A stretch of DNA of 64,000 nt, from contig NZ_UZAC03000001.1 of assembly GCF_900538055.1 (NCBI RefSeq), positions 434,001 through 498,000 of the forward strand, given 5' to 3'. This document shows, in pieces, positions 40,560 to 50,949 of this stretch (position 1 is the first letter of the stretch; every line of letters begins with the position of its first letter). Origin of the DNA: Pasteuria penetrans. GTDB lineage: Bacteria; Bacillota; Bacilli; Thermoactinomycetales; Thermoactinomycetaceae. The position numbers were made by a program, and so were the translations under genes. The notes under the pieces are model-generated. The model had not been told where the DNA came from. It did not search any database and was given only the letters and a program-made list of their open reading frames with translations.

Positions 40560-42330
40560 GCCCCCTCGAACAGGACCTGTCCTAATCTACCCTTCCACTT
40601 GGACAGGAACACAGGACCCATTAAACACCTTTCCTCCTCTAGGTTTTGGCTGGGAGAAAACAACACAAAGCAACCCACCCCATCGCCGATTTACAATAGC
40701 CCATGAGACCAGGGATTGGTAGCGGACTGCCTTCTTTCCTCCTCCGCAATTCAGGGGGACAAATGGTGGGAAAGGGGTCAAGACTCTCCTATATTGGTAT
40801 AGGATCATCGCAACAACCATGGTGAGAATCCCCTAGGAATCCATGACCCCCTATATCATTCTGGGAAACAGTCCCCATCTGTAGTTCTTTGATCAACCAG
40901 CAAATAAAGGAACGCTTGACGTTTCGGTAGCACCACGAATGGGGAATGCGTACCCCGAAAAAGTACCAGAAAAAACAATCCCCAACGGTAGAACAGTAAC
41001 CACCTTCACTATTAAGTACAAAACGAAGGGGGAAATATCGATACGTTTTTGCGGAAAGATTATAACAGGGTTTAGGGCGGGGGACAAACTACGTTCACCG
41101 AAGACCGAAAAAGGTAACCTTCAGGATGTTGTTGGTACCTGAACACTGCTTATGAAAACGTGGGCCGTCCTTTTCCACCATATGCTCAAAAGAGCATGCG
41201 TTAGAAACATGGGTACTATGTCTTCATTAGGGTACGTGTTCTTTATGGAGATCCCGGAGATTGGGGAAACATGGATTATAAAAACAACCCCCCGATTTTT
41301 AGGGGGTCAGCAACCCGTTTCGGATCGTTGATGTATACACCGTTGTCCTTCTGAAACGCGGGAGGGCTTTCCAACCCTATGTCCGGGAAAGTCGAACTCG
41401 GAGGGCGAGCCAACAACTAGCAGTAAGCGACATTATAACGATTTTGCAATGGAAAGTCAAGGAATAGGAATCTATATCCAAACGGATATAAAATGGGCCC
41501 AAAAACATATTCTGCGGGTGGTATAGTGAGGTATCTTCCTATTTTTTTCTAAAGAAATGGATATTTTTCTGATTTAGGAATGGTAACAATTCCTGATGCT
41601 CTTAAATTCAAACGTGAACCCCTTTGGTATTGTATAGGTAGGAACGGAATTTCCCTAGATCCCAGTACAGGAAGGGGTTGCCTGAATTCCGACAGACGCG
41701 GATTGGGATAACCGCCCTAAGGGGTTTAGGGTCTAAAAGTTATGAGTAAGGTTCCTAAACATTCATGAATCTATCCGAATTTTTAATTTATAATATATTT
41801 ATTTGCTAAACAAAATAGATGTTTTTTCCTAAACATTACTACCACGGATGCTGCCGCGAAAAAAGGTATCAAACTTATTATAATATTTTTGTATACTAAA
41901 TGATGTGTTTGATAAATGTTTATATTTTTAATGGGTATAAAACAGTTTGTTTGAGTATTTCCGGCATAAGTGCTTGGGGGTGGAAGGATACCCCTTTCTG
42001 GGGGATTGCACCTGAAAATTTAATACGATCGGCTATTTTTTGTTGAAACACCGAAATCACTGTGAGATCATAGGAACCGGTTCCTGTCTTGCTTGCCCCT
42101 TTTGCGCACACCAAAGAAACCGACATGAAGTCGAATTTTATTTTTTATTTAAATAGTATTATATATTAAATCCTATGTAGTTATGGGTGATCTTATCCTT
42201 CTCTTCCTGATCTTTTTTTGAAGATAACGGACGACCTGGGATCAATGATAAGCAGATCCTTTTGCCATCATGGCCCGTGCCACCCTCATCTTACCACGCA
42301 CCTTCATTTTGGCGGCCTGAAAACGATTCC
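40560..42330. other. Decayed or non-coding stretch upstream of yidC
   Basis: No supported gene. A plus frame at 40899-41142 (TLDVSVAPRMGNAYPEKVPEK, then TVTTFTIKYKTKGEISIRF) reads as a beta-rich protein fragment but has no start signal. A minus ORF at 41920-42126 (68 codons) has no ribosome site. AT-rich DNA at 41780-41940. Confidence 0.5.
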
Positions 42331-43489
42331 TCATAGAAGAACACCCCCCCCCTCCACAGCCGCACAACGATTACCCTTCTCTTTTTCTCTTTGTACTCTG
42401 GTTGCTCCATTTTGTCCCGTTGTTCCGCCGTTGAATAGGACTGATCTGTGGTGCGCAGGACCCCCCCTCTTCAGAGGTTTGGCGGCACATTGCTCGGCAA
42501 ATTTACATCCCCCGCAGGTCCCCTCATGGAAGTGGGCTACCATCTTACCCTTGCCATTTTCTCCGGGTTGGTACGTGGATGAGTCGGGGGTCTTGCCACC
42601 AGGACACCGATGGATCTTTCCATCCTTCCCCCTCTTGAACCCACTTACCCTCTTTTTACTGGGATTTTCCTTTCTTCCCAACATATCGGTTGGGTGTATA
42701 GATAGTACGTTCTTTAGCCGCCCTCCTTACCTCATGGCAGTTGTACCCCATGGTTGGATATATAGTCAACTCCGAAATCCTTATCGGAATGAAGTGCTCC
42801 TTAGGTATTTGCATGGGTGATTATACTCAATCCCTTCTCCCCATCATGGGCCTCGACAAGGTTACCAACATACCCTTCACACAATGGCTCACCCTCGATC
42901 TTGGGCGTCTGGATCAAAGGGGCTTTGCAGACTGCCTGATGGCAAGGTGGAACGCACCATGAGTTTTCTTTGCCTTTCCTGTTCAACTCCCTCTGTCTGC
43001 TCTCCTATCACCCTTTGCAACAGTATATAGACTGGGGCGGATTGAAACTCCTTGTACTGGTTCCCAAAGTGTTCGAGGGTTAGGCAAATCTCTAGCAGTG
43101 TTGCCCTCCGTTTCATCTTATCCGTTAGGTGATCCGCTGGTAGAAGGAGGGAGGGATCCATAAGAACGGGCCTGGGCTCCGTTCACATAGGCTATCCTGC
43201 AATCGGGTTGCAAGAAGATCTCCCATTCGGAAGGAAGAGGGAGAGCAAGTTTGGCCATCGTACGGACTGCAATCCTAATCACCAAGAAAATCAACATATT
43301 GCGGCTCAATTTCCTGATAAAGCTGTCGATAAGGGTTGAATCCATCCGATAAAAACTGGGGTCTATATCCACGATCCCCATCAAAAATTGGGTGGAGTTG
43401 GAGTAGAATTGTTCCTTCACCTTATAGTCTTCGGTTTCCTCATAGACATTGAGGCGATTTCGACTCTCGTATAGTGTTCTTTCGCCCAT
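42331..43489 (-). pseudogene. Degraded IS1182-family transposase
   Basis: Fragments in several minus frames line up in order with the better-preserved transposase at 24792-26461: GERTLYESRNRLNVYEETED and RMDSTLIDSFIRKLSRNM (43489-43118), then LQRVIGEQTEGVEQ and SGSLQSPFDPDAQ (about 42889-43100), then the C-terminal TCGGCKFAEQCAAKPLKRGG and CAAVEGGG (42684-42331). Many frameshifts and deletions; not functional. Confidence 0.85.
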
Positions 43490-43490
43490 A

Positions 43491-44073
43491 AGTGGTCTAC
43501 ATACGAGGATGCATATTTGGTGAAGAACCGGCCAGGGAGGATAAAAACCAATTCTATATCTGAAAGAGGATTCGGATCCACCGTGGATAATAGATGATTC
43601 TACAAGTAAGTTTCCCTTTGTTCTATTTCCTCTGTTTCGTAGACATTGGGTATTGTGTTATAATATTGGAGAGCTATCTGTCTTCTAGTCCCCTTATATT
43701 TTTTGTCTATGATAAGGAAGATTATACAACAAGAGCAGATGGATTTCCCATTATCTCTTACCATGTTTTTAATCAACAAGATTTAATTATCACGGTTTGG
43801 TACATAATAATCTAAGCAAACTGTTTATTATGAAATATCGTGTTGATCTATTTTCTGGGGATGCATTGAATGAAAGAGAAAGTACTATCAAATAACCCAC
43901 TATATTTATTAAATTTTATTATAGGTAGGGGAGGGAACCAAATTTCGGAAACCAATGCTCTAGGCGGTACTTGTCGGATCGTTCCTTTTTGCGGTAGCAC
44001 CATAATTGAATTATACATAAAAAATAGGGGGAACAATACCCCTATTTAATTTTTGAAAAATGGTATATAAATG
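43491..44073. other. AT-rich non-coding stretch
   Basis: No gene seen. Contains GTTCCTTTTTGCGGTAGCACC (43981 region), related to a short dispersed motif near 45190 and 48710. Confidence 0.45.
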
Positions 44074-44502
44074 TTATAAACTACTTACAATCTTGATATT
44101 GAGATGATTGGTGATCTGTGAGGAGAGGAGATAGTACTGAGAACCTATAATGGTTTGATAGTACTGTACCCCACTTATCATGACAGGGAGAACCTGTAAT
44201 ACATTGGTCTGTAATGTTGAGATTGGGAGGGGAAGCTGTTGGATGTTGTGAACAACTATGGCGTTACTCTGAACCGTTGGAAGGTAGACACTGAAGTTGT
44301 TCAATTGATTTATCTTGACATTGGGTGGAAGAACAAATGTCTGGCAACCACTGGACCATCCTCCATAGGTTAGTTGCACAGTTTGGTTGATATTTGCACT
44401 TATACTTATTGGTTCTGCCGAAGCCACTGAAGCAGATACGGCGAAGGCTGAAGCCAGGGTACCGAGAGCTGCTATGGAACCTACGACTTTACGATGAGTC
44501 AT
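44074..44502 (-). CDS. Small secreted protein with Sec signal peptide, unknown function
   Basis: 142 residues; the ATG at 44502 has AAAGGAGG 11 bases upstream. The signal peptide is MTHRKVVGSIAALGTLASAF with an ASA-E cleavage site at about residue 29. The mature part is rich in Gln, Asn, Val, Ile and Tyr, with alternating pattern (NQTVQLTYGGWSSGCQTFVL, QNN-like repeats) suggesting an all-beta fold, and a single Cys. The signal peptide resembles that of the 2418-2768 product. Surface or spore-coat location is possible; there is no operon partner. Confidence 0.7.
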   Translation of the reverse strand: MTHRKVVGSIAALGTLASAFAVSASVASAEPISISANINQTVQLTYGGWSSGCQTFVLPPNVKINQLNNFSVYLPTVQSNAIVVHNIQQLPLPISTLQTNVLQVLPVMISGVQYYQTIIGSQYYLLSSQITNHLNIKIVSSL

Positions 44503-46150
44503 AATTGAAACGTCCTCCTTTAGGATGTATGTCCTATAATAGATTGGGAAAACACTGTCACTTCAATGGCAAAGAGATCTGCCCCACCCTAACTGCCTAC
44601 TATGATCCGCTTTTTGGTGGCTTAATGTTGCTACTACTTTGGGAATATCTAGATTGGCTATATCCTAGAAATGGACGGATCTCCCGGATCATAGCAGCAT
44701 TGGATATGATGTGACTAACAACCCAACCCTCAGGGACAATTATACATGAAATGGGTATCATTGTGAACAATTAGAATGTTTATTTGTCTCATCAAATGAA
44801 AGATTTATCTGATACTGGGTTATTCCCCCGTTTTTTTAGAGCATGTCCCTACGATTATGGTCTATACTACTTATGAAACTATTTGTATATTGGACAAAAT
44901 ACAAATGGTTTGAAAGATTACCGGTGTTTTTTCCTTGAATTCAGGAACCCCTTACACGGGAGTAAGGATTGGCCTGTGAGGTAGGCCTTGGCTTAATGTT
45001 GGACCCTGGGTTGTTATCCCAAGCCCACTTCTCTGGGGTGTGGGTGCAAGGAATAGGGACGGGTTACCGTCACCATTCCAACTAGGTCATTTTTTACCTT
45101 CCAATATCTATTCATTAATAAATATTTTTTAAAAATAAATAATTTATCATCAAGATATGGGGCCAAGGGAGGTTGTTTTCGCATCATTGTTCCCTTTGCG
45201 CCAGCACTTCTAATGTAAAATTATAGTAATAATGTGTTCTGAATGTGATTTTCAGCAAATTTTTCTCCGACCTAAGGGCATTAATGGCAGTATTCGAACG
45301 GGTGTGTGTACATTCTTCAGAGGGAACATCCTCCTGTATTCTCCTAAGAATAATTTTCTTATTAATTTGTATAAACAAAAAATTCGTTCTTGTTCTTCGT
45401 TCTCCTATTGTCAATTTTCATTATATACAATATGGTAAATTTCAATTTGTGCACAATTCAATACTATTTATGCTTTCTTCCTGATCCCTTCTTTCCCGCT
45501 GTTTTTTGTGATAACGAAGGCAGAAGGGGATCGCTATCCGGTGGGCACAGCCTTGCCATCAAGATTACAACAGGCTCGACTTGTACTACGCTTCCCATTT
45601 CCATTGAGGTTTTCCAGGACATTCGTACTCCGATTCGACTTTCGATAGGCAAGGTTGTGCCTGAGATGAATGGTGATATCGTGTAGGTTCTTTCCCGTTA
45701 CTTTCACCTTTTTCAGAGCCATTGTTGCATAATCACCGCAGATCCCCATGCCAGGTCCCATAGGCTGTCTTCGGATCGGAAGCCAGAACCTTTCTTGTGC
45801 AATCTCCTGGCGGCATTCTACGGATTTCTAAAGGGATGATGGGCCCCCGTTGGGCCTATCTGATGCGGGATCATTCATACGAATGGTTGTCCTGAGGCGA
45901 GAGTGGGCGCGTTGGTAACGATCATGGGAACCGATGTCATGAGCGAAGATTTTTGAAAACAGGGTCCTAGGTGTCTAACGTTTAAGGGGGGTGCTTGTAT
46001 CCAACAGTTAAAGAAGCTTCCAGACACCATCCCATCTGCGTCCTATCACTATGAAAGGGCTACTTTTCCCCTTGTCCGCCAATTCCCGGGTAGGTGGCCT
46101 TAGTCTGAAGGGCGGGGCACCGGCCCTGTGTAGGGGGCAAAAGATTCCAC
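44503..46150. other. Mostly non-coding stretch with a possible structured RNA and decayed frames
   Basis: 44940-45060 holds several nested hairpins (see findings). 45464-45761, minus strand, has protein-like frames joined by a frameshift (ALKKVKVTGKNLHDITIHL, then RMSWKTSMEMGSVVQVEP), perhaps a dead gene. No intact gene is supported. Confidence 0.4.
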
Positions 46151-46169
46151 TTTGTCCGAGCGGGTATCC

Positions 46170-46640
46170 TATCGGGAAATAAGACGTTGGGAACGGAGGA
46201 ATCCTCTTGCCGAGGATTTTACTTTGTTTGTCTTTCCAGGGTGCTCAACCATACACCGTTTGTTCGGAAGAAGACGAGTTCTTTCAACAGGGAGGGATCC
46301 TAACAGAAGTAGGGATCGGCCCAGGACCGACGGGAAATTGGCGTTCCGTAACTGTGGAATCAGGAGGGTAATAGGATTCCTATGGGTATTCATGGTACGA
46401 TTTTTTTGTATATTTCCTACGACTTTACAGCGTTATCCATCGTTTCTTTGATTGTTTTTCCGCCCCAGATATTCATCCTTTTCCTAGCTAGCCAACCACG
46501 TCCAAGTCTCTGGAATTCCCCTCGTTTTTATCGTACAGGACTAGGTACCCAACGATTTGGACAGCTTTTTCGGTTGATATTTTTGATTTTTGTAATCATG
46601 GTAAATGCTCTAGGAGATCGTTCTTCATTTTTTTCCCGCC
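46170..46640 (-). repeat. Decayed copy of the dispersed coding-like repeat
   Basis: Minus strand aligns with 60240-60745 (minus) and 30475-30880 (plus): CTGTACGATAAAAACGAGGG, TTGGACGTGGTTGGCTAG, GATCCCTACTTCTGTTAGGA and CCCTCCCTGTTGAAAGAAC. Reading frames are broken. Confidence 0.7.
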
Positions 46641-47081
46641 AATAGGGGTTGATAGAAAAGTACAAGTATCGTGGAGCATGAGTTTACGTCCTCGTTAGAA
46701 TTTTCGTTCTACCGAGGTATTTTGTCCAATCAATGGCCTCCTTCACCCAAGTACCATGGGGGATGGGGAAACCATGAATCCCAAAATTTGTGCCTATGCC
46801 GGAAATTATATATTGATTTTATAAATTTATAATTAATTCTACAGATAGAATCCACTATATATAATAAATTGATATCTGTTGTGGTATGGGTTCCCTAATT
46901 AATATTGCATATAATGAATAATATCAATCCGAATATAAATAATTAACTCAAGGATAAATTGAGTTGGTTTTTGGGGATAAAGTTGTTACAATTAGTGCAT
47001 GCGGACGGATGGATCGATTGTGGGATCAATTTATTCATCACATTTATTTAAACTTTTTAAAAAGAAGGGGGTTTTGCATAG
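46641..47081. other. Upstream region of the Def-Fmt gene
   Basis: AT-rich from 46800; presumably holds the promoter. No gene. Confidence 0.4.
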
Positions 47082-47918
47082 ATGGCCATACGCAGCATCT
47101 TACTGTATCCCAATTCCGTCCTGAGGGAAATGGCGAGTCCGGTGTTCCATTTCGATGAGAATATCCATAAACTCCTGGACGATATGGTGGAGACAATGTA
47201 TGGGGCTTCCGGGACCGTACTAACGGCTCCACAGATAGGTATTCTGCAACGTTTGATGGTCATCAATAGTAAAAAGATCAAACCAACATCACAACCCAAA
47301 TCAGAAACTTCACATTTGGAGATCATCAACCCTCGCCTTATCCAACGTGAGGGGGAGAAATGGAATCCCTCAGAGGGTTCCCTATCGGTCCCAAATCTCT
47401 GGGGAAAGGTGCAGCGTTTTGAATACATCACAATCCGAGCCCAAGATCGACGGGGGAAGGAGATTGAAATCCGGGCGGAAGGGCCCCTGGCTTGGTCTAT
47501 CCAGCATGGGATGGACCATTTGGATGGGGTATTGTTCACGGACCGAATGAGAGAACAATACGAGGATCGAGAACTGGATATACGAAAAAGTGCACGAGAA
47601 ATGCTCCATCGAGTAGAAGGGTTACTCCCATGGCCTGCTGCATTCTTTCAGCACACTAACGGTACAAGGTGGAAAATATGGGGGGCCAAGACCCGTCCCA
47701 ATACGACTACTACAGAACCGGGATGCGTGGCTGATGTGGATCATGAGGAGGGAGTCGTCTGGTTAGCGACACCTGATGGCGAGCTTGGATTGTTGGAAAT
47801 TCAAATCATTAGGGAAAATCAACAAAAAATATCAATCAAAGATTGGTTGAAGGAAAACTATGTCCAAATTGGGGAACCCTGGATTTATGCAAAATCCGCT
47901 GCACTACAACCGGTTTAA
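47082..47918 (+). CDS. Chimera of a peptide deformylase domain and the Fmt C-terminal domain; catalysis doubtful
   Basis: 278 residues. Residues 1 to ~175 are a deformylase fold: MAIRSILLYPNSVLREMASPV, a weak motif 1 GTVLTAPQIG (GxGxAAPQ expected), motif 2 EGSLSV where EGCLS is expected, and motif 3 QHGMDHLDG where QHExDHL is expected. The metal-ligand Cys is Ser and the catalytic Glu is Gly, so deformylase activity is unlikely. Residues ~180-270 (RVEGLLPWPAAFFQHTNGTRWKIWGA, then DGELGLLEIQ and SIKDWLKE) match the tRNA-binding C-terminal domain of methionyl-tRNA formyltransferase; the catalytic domain is absent. Neighbouring def-fmt genes probably fused by deletion. The frame is intact and the start clear, but AAGAAGGGGG is a weak ribosome site. 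Working def and fmt genes would have to lie elsewhere. Confidence 0.85.
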   Translation: MAIRSILLYPNSVLREMASPVFHFDENIHKLLDDMVETMYGASGTVLTAPQIGILQRLMVINSKKIKPTSQPKSETSHLEIINPRLIQREGEKWNPSEGSLSVPNLWGKVQRFEYITIRAQDRRGKEIEIRAEGPLAWSIQHGMDHLDGVLFTDRMREQYEDRELDIRKSAREMLHRVEGLLPWPAAFFQHTNGTRWKIWGAKTRPNTTTTEPGCVADVDHEEGVVWLATPDGELGLLEIQIIRENQQKISIKDWLKENYVQIGEPWIYAKSAALQPV

Positions 47919-48835
47919 CCGGACGTCGGTCGTGTGAAGGGAGAGAATGGAACAGGGGGTGAAACGGATTAAATCAATTCCGGTATAACCGTTACCCCTC
48001 TTGTCTTAAGGAAACCTCGCCAGTAAAGAGGACAAACATCCTTTTTCGGTTTTAGGTTGGATAGTGGATTGAGGTTCTTCTTGTACGATGAATTGGTTGT
48101 ACCAACCTACCGTATCAGAAAGGAAAACCCCTATTCCCCTACCCATTTCATGAGGAGATGATCAATTCACTCCACGGTTGCCCATCGAAAGTTGGTCCGG
48201 CACCCATAACATATATAATTTTATATTATTATGTATTAATTTAATGTGGTTAATGCCATGATGTGCGAGCACAGGGGTAGATAGGCCCCTAAGATCCTTG
48301 GGGATGTTCCTAAATTATAACGGAAGGAAACTAAAATTTATACACAATCAAGGTTAATTTATCCTCCTCCTTGCATTATTTTTGTCGTCTATTACTGGAT
48401 GTGTTGCAAAAACCCGAAAGATGCACAATTCCTATACACAGGGCAGTAAACCTGTTTCCACAGCGGATTCCTCCCACAGGACGGGGGTAGTATAGTCCAG
48501 ATTCAATAGAAAGGTGGTTCATATTAAAATTGTTGTAATATTGGCTTCAACAGAGTCTCTATTCATTGATGACGTTGGGTGTAAGTAGTAGTGGTGGTAA
48601 CAGTTACCGTTCCCATCATGTCATTTTTTATCCCTTCATGCTCCATATAAATAAAATTTTTAAAAACAAAAAAATTGTAGGTGGATTATGGAACAGGGGT
48701 AATTTTGTTCTTGCGCCAGCGCCATTTGTAAAATATTTTACGATAAGAATTACGAAAACAGTATGCGCTGGATCCCGTACCACCTTACCAATTCATCGAA
48801 ATCTATGCATCTGGCGACAGGAGGAAGATGGCATT
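47919..48835. other. Non-coding stretch before trmK
   Basis: No separate gene. The open frame from 48566 into trmK includes NFVLAPAPFVKYF, a chance or repeat-derived reading of the dispersed GCGCCAGCGCC motif. Confidence 0.45.
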
Positions 48836-49612
48836 TTGTCGCGACACATATCCAAACGTTTACGGGCCATCGCAGCCCTTGTACCCGAGGGGGACAGGGT
48901 AGCTGATATAGGTTGCGATCATGCCCAACTCCTCATCCATCTGGCCCTCACCCACCGGCTACGAATGGGCATAGGGGGGGATATCCACCCGGGACCCCTG
49001 GCGCAGGCGCAGCTAAACCTACAAGCACAGCCCATTTCTCTACCGATTTCGTTGCAATTAGGAAATGGATTAAAAGTCCTACAAAATTACATTGTAGATA
49101 GTATTGTGATTGCAGGCCTTGGAGGGAAAAAAATCGTTACAATGTTGGAGGAGGGTTCCCATTTTCTCAGGGGTGTCCATACCCTGGTCCTACAACCCAA
49201 TAATGGCAGTGCAATGGTACGATATTGGTTAGCAAACCACCAATGGTGTTTAGTAGAGGAGGATCTCGTAGAGGAACGGGACTACCTCTATGAGATCATG
49301 GTCGCCCGACCCGGGTGGGGGGACCTCCCCTATCGGTCCCATGTAATCGCACGCTCTTTCCTAAGGACCTTTGGACCACTACTATGGAAAAAACGTCATC
49401 CTCTGCTCGCAAAACGATGGCAAAGGGAATGGGAACGCTGTGGGCGTGTTCTAGCCTCGCTACAAAATCCATCCCATCCGCATACTCAACACTGGTGGTA
49501 TTGGAGGGATATCCTAAGGGAGGGGAATAAGATTCTCCATCAACGATGTCGTACCCACAGCGAATACCAACCGCTTCTTCCCCCCTCCCAACGGATACAA
49601 ACATCATTCTGA
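48836..49612 (+). CDS. trmK: TrmK, tRNA (adenine-22-N1)-methyltransferase
   Basis: The frame is open from 48566, but I choose TTG at 48836 (258 residues): AGGAGG lies about 11 bases upstream, and LSRHISKRLRAIAALVPEG matches the usual family start. The SAM site is VADIGCDHAQLLIHLA (DIGSDHAYL in relatives); VIAGLGGKKIVTML (usually AGMGG) and LVLQPNNG are further signatures. It methylates A22 in the D-loop of certain tRNAs. yqfO follows one base after its stop, reproducing the Bacillus yqfN-yqfO pair usually found downstream of sigA. Confidence 0.92.
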   Translation: MSRHISKRLRAIAALVPEGDRVADIGCDHAQLLIHLALTHRLRMGIGGDIHPGPLAQAQLNLQAQPISLPISLQLGNGLKVLQNYIVDSIVIAGLGGKKIVTMLEEGSHFLRGVHTLVLQPNNGSAMVRYWLANHQWCLVEEDLVEERDYLYEIMVARPGWGDLPYRSHVIARSFLRTFGPLLWKKRHPLLAKRWQREWERCGRVLASLQNPSHPHTQHWWYWRDILREGNKILHQRCRTHSEYQPLLPPSQRIQTSF

Positions 49613-49613
49613 T

Positions 49614-50759
49614 ATGAGAGGAAGAAACTTTTTTATGAAGGGAAAAGAAGAGGTGGAGGGGAAGGTATTCACACACCTTCTCGATACCCTGGTACCACCC
49701 AATTATGCTGAGCCCAAGGATCCTATTGGACTGCAAATTGGAGACCCCAACGCTGGCGTGAAGGGGGTTATATTGACACTGGATTTGAATGAACAGACCC
49801 TGCAAGTGGCACGGGAAAGAGGAGCCAACTGGGTCCTTGTTCATCATGCACCCCTATACAGACCCTCCAACTCCGTAACCACGAATCTACCCACAGGACG
49901 TTTGATACGCCAATGTTTGACAATGGAAATACAAATTTTTGTGTTGCATACGAATTTGGATGTGGTACCGTGGGGAATCAACGAGGTTCTGGCGCAGCGT
50001 TTAGGGTTGCAATCATCCACCCCCCTTCTGTCCCAGGGGCGGCCCCTACATCATAAGTTAGTTGTATATGTGCCCATGGAACACCTCGACACCTTGAAAA
50101 GGTCCATTTTTCGCGCTGGCGCTGGTCACATAGGGAATTATAGTCAGTGTTCCTTTTTTATGGAAGGGGAGGGTTCCTTCTTTTCAGAGGAAGGTGCACA
50201 ACCCGCGGTGGGCACGGTGGGACGACAGGAATTTGTTAGGGAAGCTCGTCTAGAGACACTGGTACCCATGGATGTGTGGCCCAGGGTAAGAGAGGCTATG
50301 TTGCAAGCCCATCCCTATGAGGAAGTAGCTTATGATCTTTACCCGTTGAAAAATGTAATGGATAACGTGGGTATGGGAAGGATTGGTCAGTTGGCCCAAC
50401 CATCCTTTCTGGGGGATTGGGCCAAAGAGGTTGGCCGTGCTTATGAAATCAGCCATGTCCGTTATGTTGGTAATCCCCGCAAAAGAGTGCAAAGGGTTGC
50501 ACTACTTGGGGGCTCTGGAGGTAAGTTTTGGCCAGAAGCATTACGCCAGGGGGCGGATGTTTATCTTACCGGAGATCTGGATCATCATACCGTACTGGAC
50601 GCACAGGCAGCAGGTCTCTGTCTTGTGGATCCTGGTCACTGTGTAGAAGGGTTAGGATTATCAGCCTTGGAGGAAAGACTCCAAAAAGTCTTCCCCCAAC
50701 TACCGTTTTATACTCTTATAACACCCAACCCATTCCAAATCGCACTCACACCCTCATAG
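49614..50759 (+). CDS. yqfO: YqfO/Nif3-like dinuclear-metal protein
   Basis: 381 residues, the length of Firmicutes YqfO, which carries a PII/CutA1-like insert (here about residues 140-245, LVVYVPMEHLDTLKRSIFRAGAGHIGNY through AHPYEEVAYDLYPL). Metal ligands lie in VLVHHAPLYRP, VLHTNLDV and TGDLDHHTVL plus a C-terminal DPGHCVEG. The biochemical role is unsettled; it is proposed to be a GTP cyclohydrolase I type 2-like or NAD-related enzyme. ATG at 49614 lies directly after the trmK stop; coupling is likely. An AGGAAG precedes a second in-frame ATG seven codons in, which could be the true start. Confidence 0.92.
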   Translation: MRGRNFFMKGKEEVEGKVFTHLLDTLVPPNYAEPKDPIGLQIGDPNAGVKGVILTLDLNEQTLQVARERGANWVLVHHAPLYRPSNSVTTNLPTGRLIRQCLTMEIQIFVLHTNLDVVPWGINEVLAQRLGLQSSTPLLSQGRPLHHKLVVYVPMEHLDTLKRSIFRAGAGHIGNYSQCSFFMEGEGSFFSEEGAQPAVGTVGRQEFVREARLETLVPMDVWPRVREAMLQAHPYEEVAYDLYPLKNVMDNVGMGRIGQLAQPSFLGDWAKEVGRAYEISHVRYVGNPRKRVQRVALLGGSGGKFWPEALRQGADVYLTGDLDHHTVLDAQAAGLCLVDPGHCVEGLGLSALEERLQKVFPQLPFYTLITPNPFQIALTPS

Positions 50760-50949
50760 AAAAACATAGTGGTTGGAGGGAAATGGATAGAAAAATGGAC
50801 GCTCAGTAGAACAATGAGGAGGATATAGGGAACAGAAGGAAATATAATGGGGAAAATTAGATAGGGGACTGCTAAGGTTTCCATCACCGCTGGCGGGTGT
50901 GACCCTCCTGGACTATATTCCCTTCTATCCTATGACGATTAGTGGGAAA

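Noticed and set aside
40587-40820. Possible yidD remnant on the minus strand before yidC
   Set aside because: LYQYRRVLTPFPP is faintly like the YidD start, but the Cys/Pro signature and C-terminus are missing in all frames.
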